Below, piece after piece: positions 37,701-48,939 of a DNA stretch of 64,000 bases. The notes beneath the pieces are model-generated. The model ran no database searches. It had not been told where the DNA came from and saw only the letters and a list, made by a program, of their open reading frames with translations. A program made the position numbers and the translations under genes. Within the stretch, counting starts at the first letter, position 1, and each line of letters begins with the position of its first letter. Source of the stretch: Protonemura montana (taxonomy: Eukaryota; Arthropoda; Insecta; Plecoptera; Nemouridae); assembly GCA_947568835.1 (NCBI GenBank), contig OX387605.1, positions 20,030,418 through 20,094,417 of the forward strand, read 5' to 3'.

Positions 37701-40700
37701 CGCATATCAGAGGGTTTTTTCCTCCCATTTCCTTGCATTTCCTCCGACAATTTTGTATTCAACAATTTTTTGGGTCAGCACCAGACTCAGAGCAGTTTAG
37801 GGTACTCTTATCAATAAGATGGACGTCATAGAACTAGAGATACTGCTGTCTCTTTCTATGTAAATAACGCCCATGACCATGGTGGTCACTCATACAAAAC
37901 CCAACACAGCACACTGCTGCTTAACTTCAATTAGCCTCTTTCCCAAAAGAAACTGGCCTTACAAAAAGAGGTGTCTACAGTCCTACACTCTTCTGACCAC
38001 AACATTTCTTCCCTTAGTGCTCACCTATCCAATACCTATCGATGCACAATTTTGCTGAGATTTACTAAATTTCCCACTTCCTCACCTTGAGATGCAACTA
38101 GAAGGGCGGCGTCTAAACTTCGAGCAAACTGTTGTGTTACCCCCTTGAGCTCTGCCAAGAAGTCGAGGGGATCGGATGTTTGCTTCAAAGCTGCATCAAT
38201 GCATTCGGAAAGACTTGGCTCCAGACTGGTTAAAATGTCTGCCTGTGTTTCTAGCAACGTCGCCAGTGCGCAGTTGGAGCCGAAAACAAGTCCCGACCAC
38301 TTTACCTGCGGCAAGAATTGCATTCGTGTTATCTCGAATATAAGGAATGGATTGCAAAGGCATATCTCTTTTTAATTTTATTATTTTAAGTCAGAACCAA
38401 AGAACCATGTATCCCATATTTATTCTTTTTTGTGTTATTATTATTTATTTTTTCTTTGTTTCTCTTAAAATTACACATTTGCAATTGGTAAGGTGCCAAT
38501 AGGAACTAACATACAAATTATTCAAATCAGTCCCCAAGTGCCTTTGTTGGAAACATCTTGTAAAAGTGGTAAGCACACTGTCCTAGCAACCCATAGTACC
38601 AATATATTAGTATCTTTGGTCCTACCTGTGAGCTCCAGTTGGAGAGCACTTCATCGTAGAACTTGCGTAGAACGTGTTCGAGACCCTCGTCCTGATCACT
38701 TTCAACGATTGCCCGCCACCGTTGCAAAAGAGCCCCCTTCTGGCACTTGTGGTAGTACTTGAGCAGCTGGGGAAGTCGTTCAATGGCCACAAAGATTCTC
38801 ACAAACACTTGAGAACGCTCTGTAAGAGTTAGATGAATTCAGTCATAGTTTGACAACTCTATTTGCTAGTTAGTTATTACTTATTAGAGATAGGAGAGAG
38901 GGTAAGTTGGTAAAGTAGGTTAAGAATAGGTTATTTTCTCTGAGCAGGCTAGGTAACTTTAAAGGTATCATAAAGCCACACAAGAACACAATTGTGAACA
39001 TCTGTAGTCTTTGGACCTGACGTTCTTATTGAAAGAACAGAAATGATAATTATTTAATCTAAATAAATAGTTTTATTAAAGATTTACTATGAGATTTTTA
39101 ATTTCCCTGTCATTTCTTAAACTCAATCCTTATAAATCAGAAAATCAAACTGTGGGCTGAACAAAGGCATAATTTTGTATTGCTTACCGACTGAGCCAGA
39201 AGTGAATGCTTGAACAAGAAGAGGACTAGCCATAGCCTCGAGCCGGTTCTTGTACCCTTCAAGCTCCAACTTCTTGTCTTCAAAGTCGGGTGCGTTGACC
39301 AAAATTTCAAGGCTTTGTTGCATGCTGAGCAACTTGGACGATATGGTCTCCACGTCCCCCGATTCAAACACCTGAAAATTGCAAAATAGGTTATGAAGGA
39401 TTGAAGGAGATTTTAAGTTATGATTTGGTCCAGAGAATGGTTTGTGCCAAAAAAAACTAACGTTGCTGTAAAGAAATTATAAAGTACTCAAATGAAGACT
39501 ATTTGCATAAAAATACTTCCTATGCCTCTAGGTGGTTAAAAACCAATTTTACACATTAAAAGCCTATGTAAGAGTTACATACTTTTATGAAGGTACTTTT
39601 TCCTTATCAGGAATATTTTATGGCCAAATTTCAGCAGCTCATGTGAGTGCTAAGGTCACTAAGATTCATACAAAATTACACTGTCAGTGCCAACAAACTT
39701 TAAAATATCAAATCAACCTTCTTCGAAGATGAAAAAAAAGAACAAGAAAATGTACCTCTTCCATGGCTGTGGCCAGCACTGTCCAGTTGTCAGCTTCATG
39801 GAGAGCCTGCTCTGCTGTATGAAGAGAGGTCTTGATGCGATCAATTCGCTCCAGAGCAGCCATAGACTCCCCCGAATCCTTTTCGGCCTGTACAGAAAAA
39901 AATTAGTGCATATGTTATTGTCAAGAAATATGTTCAGAAACTTTTCAAAGGATTCTAATTTTTTCTTCTTTTGATAGAAATATATGTTAGGTGAAATTAT
40001 TTTTACTTCATTCTCACTTTGGCAATTTCCTGCTTTACTGACTGCATCTTTTCTTGTAATAAAAGTGCTTCTTGTTGTAATAGTTCCGTGTCTCGCATTA
40101 CTCGTGGCAAGCTCTGAATCACCTGCTGACTATTTTCTATTAATGCTGCATTGACTTGTTGGACATAAAGCTGTAATTTCATTACCAACGAGGACACAAA
40201 CGCCTGTAATAATAAGAAATGTTGTTAAGTTGATTATAGATACCTAGAATCTAGATGATTGTGTGTTATTCTGCCCTTCCAATCGGTGATTGAAAGACAA
40301 AAATGATTATAATATTAAAATTGTATATCATGGTATTTTTGGCTGCCTGCTCTGGTGGACCTGACTTATACATCAGGTGCAACAGGTGACTCTGCCACAG
40401 CAAAAATATTGAATTCTTAGCTATAGTATTAGGAATATTGGTTTATTATAAATGCTGTGCTGCAGGCAACTAGGCAGAGATGGTTGCTCGCACATTTTTA
40501 CTTTAGAATTTTCTGCTATGCCGCGATGCCGCTATTTCCCAGAATATGTGAAAGCTTTCAAAGCGTGAAAAACGGGTTGGAGCCATGTAAACTCAGACTA
40601 TGAGTACGCCATCGCTAGTTTTGTGATAAGTTACAAGTTCTTTTACATACAACTTCATTTGATTGGGCCTCCGTTGATTTAAAAGTCTTGTTTATCCAGC

Positions 40701-40826
40701 CTTTAACCTCAAAGTTGTCATCTGAAAATGCAGCAACATCCTGAAAAAGATATTTAACTCAGAAGCATATCAAAAAGAACTCAAAATGGGATCAGATAAT
40801 TCTTCTCCTATAAAAAAACGTACCAT
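31723..40826 (-). CDS. COG7: Conserved oligomeric Golgi complex subunit 7 (COG7)
   Basis: Subunit of the COG tethering complex (lobe B), needed for retrograde traffic within the Golgi and for keeping glycosylation enzymes in place. Fourteen exons: 40826-40824, 40740-40651, 40203-40018, 39887-39756, 39371-39188, 38819-38626, 38305-38086, 35816-35542, 34873-34753, 34160-33975, 33520-33306, 32739-32583, 32500-32417 and 31895-31723. They give 739 residues; human is 770. The first coding exon is only the ATG, whose donor ATG/GTACGT joins DVAAFSDDNFEVKGWIN. Matching blocks include LVMKLQLYVQQVN, KNRLEAMASP, PQLLKYYHKC, CGYCGL, FSFTPQEYI, IGQYLMTLPQHLEPF and KQLATDIDYL. The middle third is more diverged than the ends. 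A hAT-like insertion and a tRNA-like SINE sit in its introns. Confidence 0.95.
33146..33280 (+). mobile_element. foldback family, short copy with perfect 25-bp arms
   Basis: Body 33153-33273, flanked by TAGGCAT on both sides (33146-33152 and 33274-33280), a likely 7-bp target duplication. The arms are perfect 25-base inverses (TTTTATTATTATGAACACTA... and its complement) around a 15-base spacer, with no tRNA-like core. The family tail CATTGCAAGCATTAGTAATT follows. In a COG7 intron. Confidence 0.75.
35352..35463 (+). mobile_element. tRNA-like SINE fragment
   Basis: Contains TAGTGCC-TAGACCGACTGGCA and a B-box-like AGTTTGTATCC, then GCACATTTTTCCAGTCTAGC. The last ~75 bases match the right arm of the inverted dimer at 58301-58438. 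In a COG7 intron, opposite in strand to the gene. Confidence 0.6.
36090..37484. mobile_element. non-autonomous hAT-like DNA transposon
   Basis: Body 36098-37476 (1379 bp) with an 8-bp target duplication CCAATTTA (36090-36097 and 37477-37484). The left end TAGAGCCAAGATTTTACGGT and right end, read inward, TAGAGCCACGATTATATGGT, are inverted repeats that go on with TG-TGCG-GAAATCGCG-like sequence. The 8-bp duplication and TAGAG terminus fit the hAT superfamily. The interior is AT-rich with many TTTCGCG/CGCGATTT words and no transposase ORF. It lies in the longest COG7 intron. Confidence 0.8.
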
Positions 40827-41317
40827 GTTTGAAATGTACTGTCCCGAACAGCTATATGGAAATTATTTTTGACATACGTGGCCCGAGGTCATCAACCAAA
40901 CGACAACCCAGATTACCGCTGAAAATTTTGAAATTCTATTAATAAACAGATGTTCACGGGCTTCACGGGCAAGCTAGCAGTAAACTGGGACAAAAAGGGG
41001 AACGAAAAGCTTGACTAGTGAAGACCAAACGGGTGAATGACCGTGTGTTTGACGTCAATTTTTAAGCTCAGAAGCAATCGCTTTGCTTTTTTTTGTACAG
41101 TTTTTTTAAGATTTGTTCAAATATGAGAATTATTCCCTTGATATTTATTCTATTTGCGCTTATCAGTAAAGAAGATCATAATTAATTCGAGCCTAATTTT
41201 CTCTGCGAACGGAAGATAACACATTGTTTACTTCGGTATCCGTTGTGAAAAACCAACTTTTCAAGTTATACGGTTTTTTTTCGTGAGTTCATAGCGCACA
41301 CTCAACTAAATTATAAC
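40827..41317. promoter_or_regulatory. bidirectional promoter interval, COG7 / BTB gene
   Basis: The start codons of COG7 (minus) and the BTB gene (plus) lie 491 bases apart and point away from each other, so both promoters must lie here. No TATA-type or initiator element was identified with confidence. Confidence 0.55.
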
Positions 41318-44300
41318 ATGGCGTTGAGGCGCGAGCGAAGGAGACTTTGTAAATTTTTAGCAGAGTGGCGTTCTTACGACGAATTTTCGTCGTGGCTGAC
41401 GCCCGTTAGAGGTGATAATCAGAAAGCATTCTGCGTGCTGTGCAAAAAAGTGTTCGCTGTGTCTCATGGAGGACTGAGCGACGTAAAGGCACATTACAAG
41501 GGAAAGAGGCATATTCAGCTACAACGTGAACAGGAAACGCAATCGCCAACAGCTGAGGATTCATCACAATTGTGGGAGGGTCACCAAAATTTTCTTTCCA
41601 AAAATCGTGTTCGTAATCTTGTGTACGACGAGAAGGTAAGTTCATTTATTCCATTTAAACATAATTTATTCTTTAAATGTTATCGAAATTTCGAAAGTTA
41701 CAGCAGTGTAAATACGAAAATACGTAATATTGTCAAAAAAACCAAGCTCACATTCCTGTCAATGGAATTTCCCAAACGATAGGTCATACGCCATTTTAAT
41801 TTCTGATCCAAAATTGATACCAATGGGAGGGCAGCCTATCTCAGTTTTCGCTTAAGATTTATTTAAGAAAGTATTTGTGGTGTGTCAGATGATTTTTAAA
41901 GGTTGACAGGTCAGTTAATGTTATCACATACCGGCATTTAACCATAAAATGCAGATTAGAGTGGTCAATTTATGACAGAATACAGCCTAGGTAGTACCTG
42001 TGGCAACTGCACAGTAGTTTTTTTTAGAAAAATCAATTTTAACCAAAAGTTAAACTCTGACCAAGGTTTTTAATAGTTATGTATTTAAGTTTTCATAGAA
42101 TTCAAGGTAAATTAGTGTAGTTTGGTTACTGTCATTGGATAACAGAACCTAGTTCTTATTATCTAAACCAAAGATATAAACTATTGACATAAGTTCAGAT
42201 TCCAAATGAAACATGTAAAACAGAAGAATTGGAATTTTCAGTAATTATTGAGATTGCTTTGCTAATTTGATGTCAATTTCTTATGCTGTACTGCCTGACT
42301 TGTGTATCGAACTATCCAAATATAAACCCCCAGGAGTACCTATGCATTTTGGAATCGTATAATTGCCTGTATATACCTGAGCTTTCACAACACCAAATGT
42401 CAGCTATTTTGCCAGATGCAGCAAGAAATAAAATTATGCTTATTGCTTTTATTGTATTTAAATTTTGTTAATGTTTGTTTTTCAGACCGATACTTTCGGA
42501 GAAATTTCGAGCAATCAGACCTCTCAGGACTCGTCGGATTTTGAAAATTTCTCTGAGGACGGAGAAGCAAACTGGGAACTTGAATTGGACCCACAGCCTG
42601 CCTCACCAGCAGAAAAGATTGTGCCTAAGTCGGAAAAAAACGTCGAGAATTTGCCACCGCTAGAAGGCAAGAGGATGAATTCTCAATTGAAAATGATGCC
42701 ACAGCAGTATTGTCTGCGGTGGAAATACCATCATAGCAATCTTCAAGTCATGTTCAGTCAGCTTCTTGAGAGAGAAAGCTACTGCGATGTCACAATTGCT
42801 TGTGAAGGGAAAACAATCCGTGCACATAAGGTATGTTCATGTACTTTAGAAGTACCTAGTACCTAGATAACATAATAAACTGGTATTTACCCATTACTTA
42901 GGTATGCACATCCAGATGGCAAGTGTTGAAAAGATTGATTAGTACATTAGCAATTTGTAGGTTATCGGTTGAAAAAATATATACTTATTTTGGTTTAGTT
43001 TTTAATACTGAGTAATTTCCAGGATCTGGTACAAAAAGGCCAGCTGAGAAATTGTAAAATTATAAAATAAGATGATATCTTGTATTGCACATTGAAAAAC
43101 ATGGACAAGTGGCAACATCTCTGGCGAAAACTCGTTCAACAATTTTGAATATTCGCCCGTGTGGAAAATAGAGCTAGGCAGTCCAATAAAAAAGATATAT
43201 CTGTTTTTTTTATTCAGCTATTTGAATATTTGGACAGTTACATTATTGCTAATTACAGTCCTTGTTATCATACCTGTCCATTTTATTAAGTCAATTGCAG
43301 TAAAAACACACAAGGTCATACAAGTTCGTAAAATCCAGGAATTCATTGACAGTATAAAAAAGCATGTATAAGAAAAAACTTTTAAAGTTTTTGTTAGAAA
43401 CTTGAATAGTCTCCTCTATCTTCCTTAATCTTGTCCTTGATCTGGTAGCTTGGACTGCGCTAGTGTATACCTTTAATAAACGCAGGCCAGCAGGTTCCTT
43501 GCTCTTCTTCCACATCCCCCTACTTCTTCAAAAGAGCTTGGGTTTGTATAAGAAAGTAGTTTAAATTTTAGAGGCATAGCTGTGGCTGAATCTCCAGTTT
43601 CCAATGCCCTCTACAAGATGGCCCTGATCCTAATATTGTGATTATTTTTTTTCTTTTGGGCATTGAATGATATTTGAAGTGCCTTAGAATATTATTCCAC
43701 AGGTTAGTAAAGACGGGTCACAGGCAAATAAGAATTAGATAAGACGTCGTGTTATCAACCAATTTTACATTCAGAATAAATGCATTATGGAGCCTTGAGC
43801 AGTGAGGTTGGTGACAGGTGAAAAAAACAGCCTCAATGTTTGCAGGCCAATGCCAGTGCTCCAAATTAAATCTGTGACTCCTTTCTTCACTAGATGGTGT
43901 TGTCTTCATGCAGTACCTACTTCGACGCCATATTCTCACAGCATGAAGAGCGCAATCCGATTGTCATTCTCAAGGACGTCAAGTATGCCGACATCAAGGC
44001 ACTTGTCGAGTACATGTACAAAGGGGAGATCAACGTTGACAACGTGAGTACCTTGCCTTATACTTTACTTGGAGACTGCAAAAATACTCCAAAAGATTTT
44101 ATTTGTTTTCTAAATTTCTGATAATCTTGTAGCTCACAAGTATATAAAATTCGGTATTGAAAAATAATACACAAAAATGAAATGAATAATAATAATTAAT
44201 AAACATTTCCTGTCCCAGACTTTTTAGGGCATCACTACCTTTTTTACCATTTTAAAGGCATTCACAACCCGATTTTAGCGGATGCAGTGTTCTTTTCTAC

Positions 44301-47300
44301 GATTTTTAGTGAGAACCGCAAAAAATACAAAAAGTTCCATGCCGAGCCGTGATTTTTTAAATTTCAAATGCGTTATAGCTCTCACTCAAATGTGACGTTA
44401 GCGGCCCTGTCTTGTGTCTCTTGACATAAAACAGCGCGGTTCGGCGATAAGCAGTGTGTGCGCGATTTTCAGCCGATCGCACCACGCTCGACAAAAATGT
44501 TTTTTAAAATGTCATATAAATCTATTTCTATTGATTCTTCCTCCACCACATTAAATAAACACAAAATGCAGTCAGTGTGATTACAACGGGTGACGGAAAA
44601 ACACGTAGTTTTTATTTTCTCAATTGTTTTGCGTTTTGTATGTGCCTTTGACTATTCTGGGTTTTTAATGAAGTTGTAATAATTATAAGATTATTGTGCT
44701 GGACGGCTGGAGATATTGTAAAAATAGTAAATAGTAAATTAGCAGTTTAAGCAATGAGTTGGGAGACGACTGTATTGCCTTATCAGTTTGAACCCAAGTA
44801 TGAAGAAAGTGTAATTGACATTGTAGTTTTAGTGGGTAAGAACGATACCACATTACATGCATATGCAGGCTGTAAGAACAATATTTTCTGGTGCAAATGA
44901 CTATGCAAGCCGATGCCGAGTGATTTCGAAAGATGCACTTGTGCCGAGTGATATTCGGCGAGGTACTGATTTATCGGTACTGTAATAGCTGTAATACGAG
45001 CACTGAAGCATTGTAAAATCGATCGATGTTACACAATAGACTAGAAGTACTCTTTACACCCTTCCTCAATATGATGGATAGAATGAAACTGAGCAAGGTG
45101 TAGTGACAAGTATAGATCATAACCTCCTGCATGCCACCCATGGAAATACATTAGCGACCACCCGCTCTAGGGCCACTGACATCATCACGAATGCAGCGTT
45201 GCGCGATACTATTTTCCTGATAAGTTTACACCCAAAAGTTTTCATTAACAACCTGGGAATTGTTTGTTTAATACCTTAGTCATTCTGAAACTGCAAAGTG
45301 ATCAAAACGGTTTTTGTGTGTTTTAAGGGAAAGATCAAAATATTTTGACACTGCCTCCTAGTCAGCTAGATCTGGTTTGCTAAGAACATCTGTAGCTTAA
45401 AATAGTTTATAGTCTATGTTAATTTCTGCCTCACAGGAGTCAACAACATGTGATTGCTGTCACATATGATTGATTTGTAGTGTTAAATAATGCACTGTTT
45501 TGACAACTGCCCCTGCGGCTCTGGTCTAATGCCATAATGAGTAGGTAGTGATGATAATAGATAAGCATAGTAGAGTATAGCCTTAGAAACAGCTGTTTCT
45601 AAGGCTGTTTCTTTCTAACAGCTGTTTCGGCCTATATGGGAACAATTTTGCACGTAACTAACCGTATAAATGTGGTTTGGTCCGCTTGTTTGCAGTCTCA
45701 TTTGACGTCGCTATTGAAGACAGCCGAGGATCTCCACATCAAGGGTCTGGCGGAGGTATCGTGGCGCAATGACAAGGCTCAGCCGGACGACTCCGTGGAT
45801 GCCGACACCTCCAATGTCAGCGCCGCCGACATGAACGGCGACGCAGAACCGCAACCCAAGAAGCGGCGGCGACGCGCACCAGTCGACGAGGACACCAGCT
45901 TCAACCCTATGGTGACGAGCGTCACTGGCGCGGCCGGGACCGAAAATGCCTTTACTGTGAGTAGGGGTTTGTTTGCTTTGTAAGTAGCCAGCTATGCAAT
46001 TTTCGGCTGAGATGATTGAATTATTTTACCTTGTCTCCGTTTGAAAGAATATTAAGCAACATCTAGTTCGATAGTGTAACAGAGTTTTAAAATTATTTGG
46101 GAACTGTGCCTTATCTTAAATTGATAAATGTCAACATATAGGTTTTAATAGAAATCTGCTTAAAATGTCCAAAACTGTTGATGGACATTGTCGTGATTGT
46201 CGTACATAAAAAATAAGCTCATTTATTTATTGGGCCTGAGTGAACAATTAGGCATGCAGGCTGTATAACTTTGTCAGTTGGAGAGATATACAGATATTAT
46301 CCTATTGTATTATGTGCAAATTCAGTTTTGTATTCCTATAAATACTTTATGGCTATGAGATGGTAAGCCTGACGTAGGTGTTACTTGTAAGCTGAAAATG
46401 ACTTCCTTGGTTTACAGGTACAGGAAGAGATGACACATCCTGAAGATGACATCGAAGAAGCCGCGGCCGACGATTCAGAACCGGAAATTATCTCAGACGG
46501 GGACGAACCTAACTCCTTTTTCAATAACAAGTCAATGGTATGTTGCTCTCAATTCAGTCATTGTAAACATTGTTTTTATTTTTATTTAAATAGTTTTAGA
46601 CAAACATGTCTGGCCTTGGCAAAAATACAATTTTTGTTTAGGAAATCAAATTACAGACTCGAGTCAATGCTTGGGTTAACCTACTATAACTGAAATTTTT
46701 AAAAGAAATAGAAATTGATCGATGTACTAGATGTTGTCTAAATGGTTTATGGTATAAACCTCATTGTGGCTAAGAAGAATGGCTAAGAATGAGAAAGGAT
46801 TTAATTTAATTTTCAAAATGATAATTTTTACCAGTGCTCTTAAGTGTTTGGGAAAGGTGTTGCACCGAGTCCTTGTAAAGATACGTAAGTTCTTTGGGTT
46901 CTTCGTTATCTTATTTGTAGATGAAAAGAATCAGGAGAAAAAAGCTTAACTGTCATCCTACAAGGATTAAAATTGTATTACTAGGAACACTACTACTAGT
47001 AGTTACCCTACTAGAACCCTAGTACTACTAGGGTGGCTAATAATGAAATATCCTGTGCATTTCAAACTTAAGCAATTTAAATCAGATTTCACAGGGCTAA
47101 AATTAGTTCTGGTGACTCAATTTTTTTCTTCAATGCAGGAGCAATCAAACTACGACAATCCAGAGATTCCAGAACCAAGCAGAGAAAGCGCTTCTGAAGA
47201 AAGTAAGTAAGCCAGTAAGTCATGCTGGTACCTAGGGATGTTTTGAAGCTTACGACTGAAAGAATAAGTCTTATCTTCTTGTGGTCAAATCACAACGAGG

Positions 47301-48939
47301 TGGAAATGCTGGTTTTAAGCAACATCTAAGGTCCACTGCCCTAATAACAAACCGATAAAGCATTTGTTAACTGTTATTAAAAATAACTGAATTTATTTGT
47401 CATCAGAAGCCATAGAAATAGATCAAATGCTAATTACTTTTGCCTTTAGTGGATCATAATCAAGGAGTAAAAGTGTCAAATAAAGATACAACAAAACAGA
47501 ATCACTTGGTTAATACTGAATTCAAATATGAAGTTCGTGTTTTACACTTTTCTAAAAGTCATGTCAGTATATTTTATTTAAAAAGTGTTAGTAGCATTTC
47601 CTACCTTACCTAAAAAAAAGGCAGTTCATGGGATCTGCTGTTTGGAAGTAAAATGACAAGGGTAGCGCCAAATCAACACGTACAAGTGCACTACCTCGCA
47701 AATATTCACAGTTTCAAACATCTAGTTATATCAGATTCACCAAACTTGCAAAATGTTGTCGATATTTGTAAATCGCAAACGTCCGATTACGTACGTCGCA
47801 TTCACTCGACTTGTCCGCTCATTGCATACAAATTCTCGCAGGCATCCTCAACCGAATGTCTGCGCTGTACCCGGACGTGATCAAAATGAACGACTATCTG
47901 ACGACCGGCCGCCGACCCCAGTTCTGGGAGGAGTCTTTCACACGACGCGTGATGGAAGGTATCAAGGGCAAGGAGCTCGAGATGAAGGTCGGCGCAGAAC
48001 TCCTCGGCGTCTCATATGGAACACTGTACGGGCGGTACCGTGATGCGTACGGCTGTCTTAAACATCCATACAGGTAAGCACTGTGCTGAATCGGGATTTT
48101 CTGAAAGTGTTGCTCAGTTACCTTACATCTAGGGTTCCTTTGATGACGTGTTATTTTATCATCTTGCTGGCATAGGTATTGTCGACGCTTATTTTTTATC
48201 TTCTTCATTTTGAAATATTATTGATCTGGAGACGTGTTTTATAGAAAAGAGAGTTGGTATAGGAAGTAAAAGAATTGCCTACTGCAAAAATTGAACGTTG
48301 GTATTCCACACGACTAAAATATCCACCGCTTATCCATTCACAAAAAATACCAAGTTTTTGATCACAATTGACACTTAATAAGCTCGGACCATTCTTGTGA
48401 TGAGATTATCTTATCACTTTTGTTTTGAGAACTCAATAATTAATCATATTTTCACTTGAGAATCTATACTTGCTCTGTTACCCTAATTAATTAGTTACTA
48501 TTGCAAGGTAAAAATGGAGTCTTTCCGACTTTGTAGCAAATAAAGACCTGGACCATTGTTAGGTTCAAATTAACTGACCTCTCTTTTCCTCAATTTCAGA
48601 GTGCGCGACTTTTGGTCTGAATCGGGACCCGCCGACATCTTAGCCAAAGTCCAACGCAAGGAGATCACACTTTTCAAAGCCGCCGAGATGCTCAACGTCA
48701 CTGTAACCACCCTGGCCAACTATCTGTCCACCCTACGAACACCGAGCAACGGAGAAAACGACGACTATGCCGAAATGGACGACGATAATAACGAAGATGG
48801 TGGCCCGACGCAGCCCAGTCCCCCGCCAAACATCAAGATCGAGATCAACAATCACGAGGAAACCATGGATGACGGGGACGCCTCAGATCACGACGAAGTT
48901 AACGGCATCGAAGAGTCAACGGCGGCTCTGCCGAGGTAG
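41318..48939 (+). CDS. BTB/POZ protein with N-terminal transposase-type zinc finger and C-terminal pipsqueak-like HTHs
   Basis: Predicted nuclear transcription factor. Exons 41318-41635, 42486-42830, 43894-44043, 45696-45956, 46418-46537, 47139-47202, 47842-48073 and 48600-48939 join to 609 residues. Residues ~12-70 form a Cx2C...Hx5H finger (FCVLCKKVF...H.KGKRH) preceded by FSSWL, the pattern of fingers found in hAT transposases and their host relatives. A BTB-ttk domain follows at ~180-295 ([67 protein letters not shown]). Next come a basic KKRRRR signal, an acidic linker and two HTH-like segments: [20 protein letters not shown] with GTLYGRYR, and [20 protein letters not shown]. These resemble pipsqueak-type motifs. 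The final TAG follows a possible donor (GAG/GTAGGT), so a longer isoform is possible. It shares its promoter interval with COG7. I cannot name the orthologue. Confidence 0.88.
45474..45560 (-). mobile_element. 5S rRNA-derived SINE, copy D (3' end only)
   Basis: Minus-strand fragment of the SINE 3' end: TGTTAAATAATGCACTGTTTTGACAACTG and TCTGGTCTAATGCC match copies A-C. It is truncated after ~85 bases and lies in BTB gene intron 3. Confidence 0.75.
45579..45606. repeat. 28-bp perfect palindrome
   Basis: AGCCTTAGAAACAG followed by its exact complement CTGTTTCTAAGGCT, without a loop. The right half is echoed just downstream as AACAGCTGTTTCGG. It contains an E-box-like CAGCTG at its centre. In BTB gene intron 3. 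Confidence 0.7.
46975..47093 (+). mobile_element. foldback family copy
   Basis: Inverted CTACTACTAG/CTAGTACTAC-type arms around a short spacer, then AATAATGAAATATCCTGTGC and the tail TTAAGCAATTTAAATCAGAT. The arms differ in sequence from other copies while the layout and tail are the same. In BTB gene intron 5. Confidence 0.6.
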
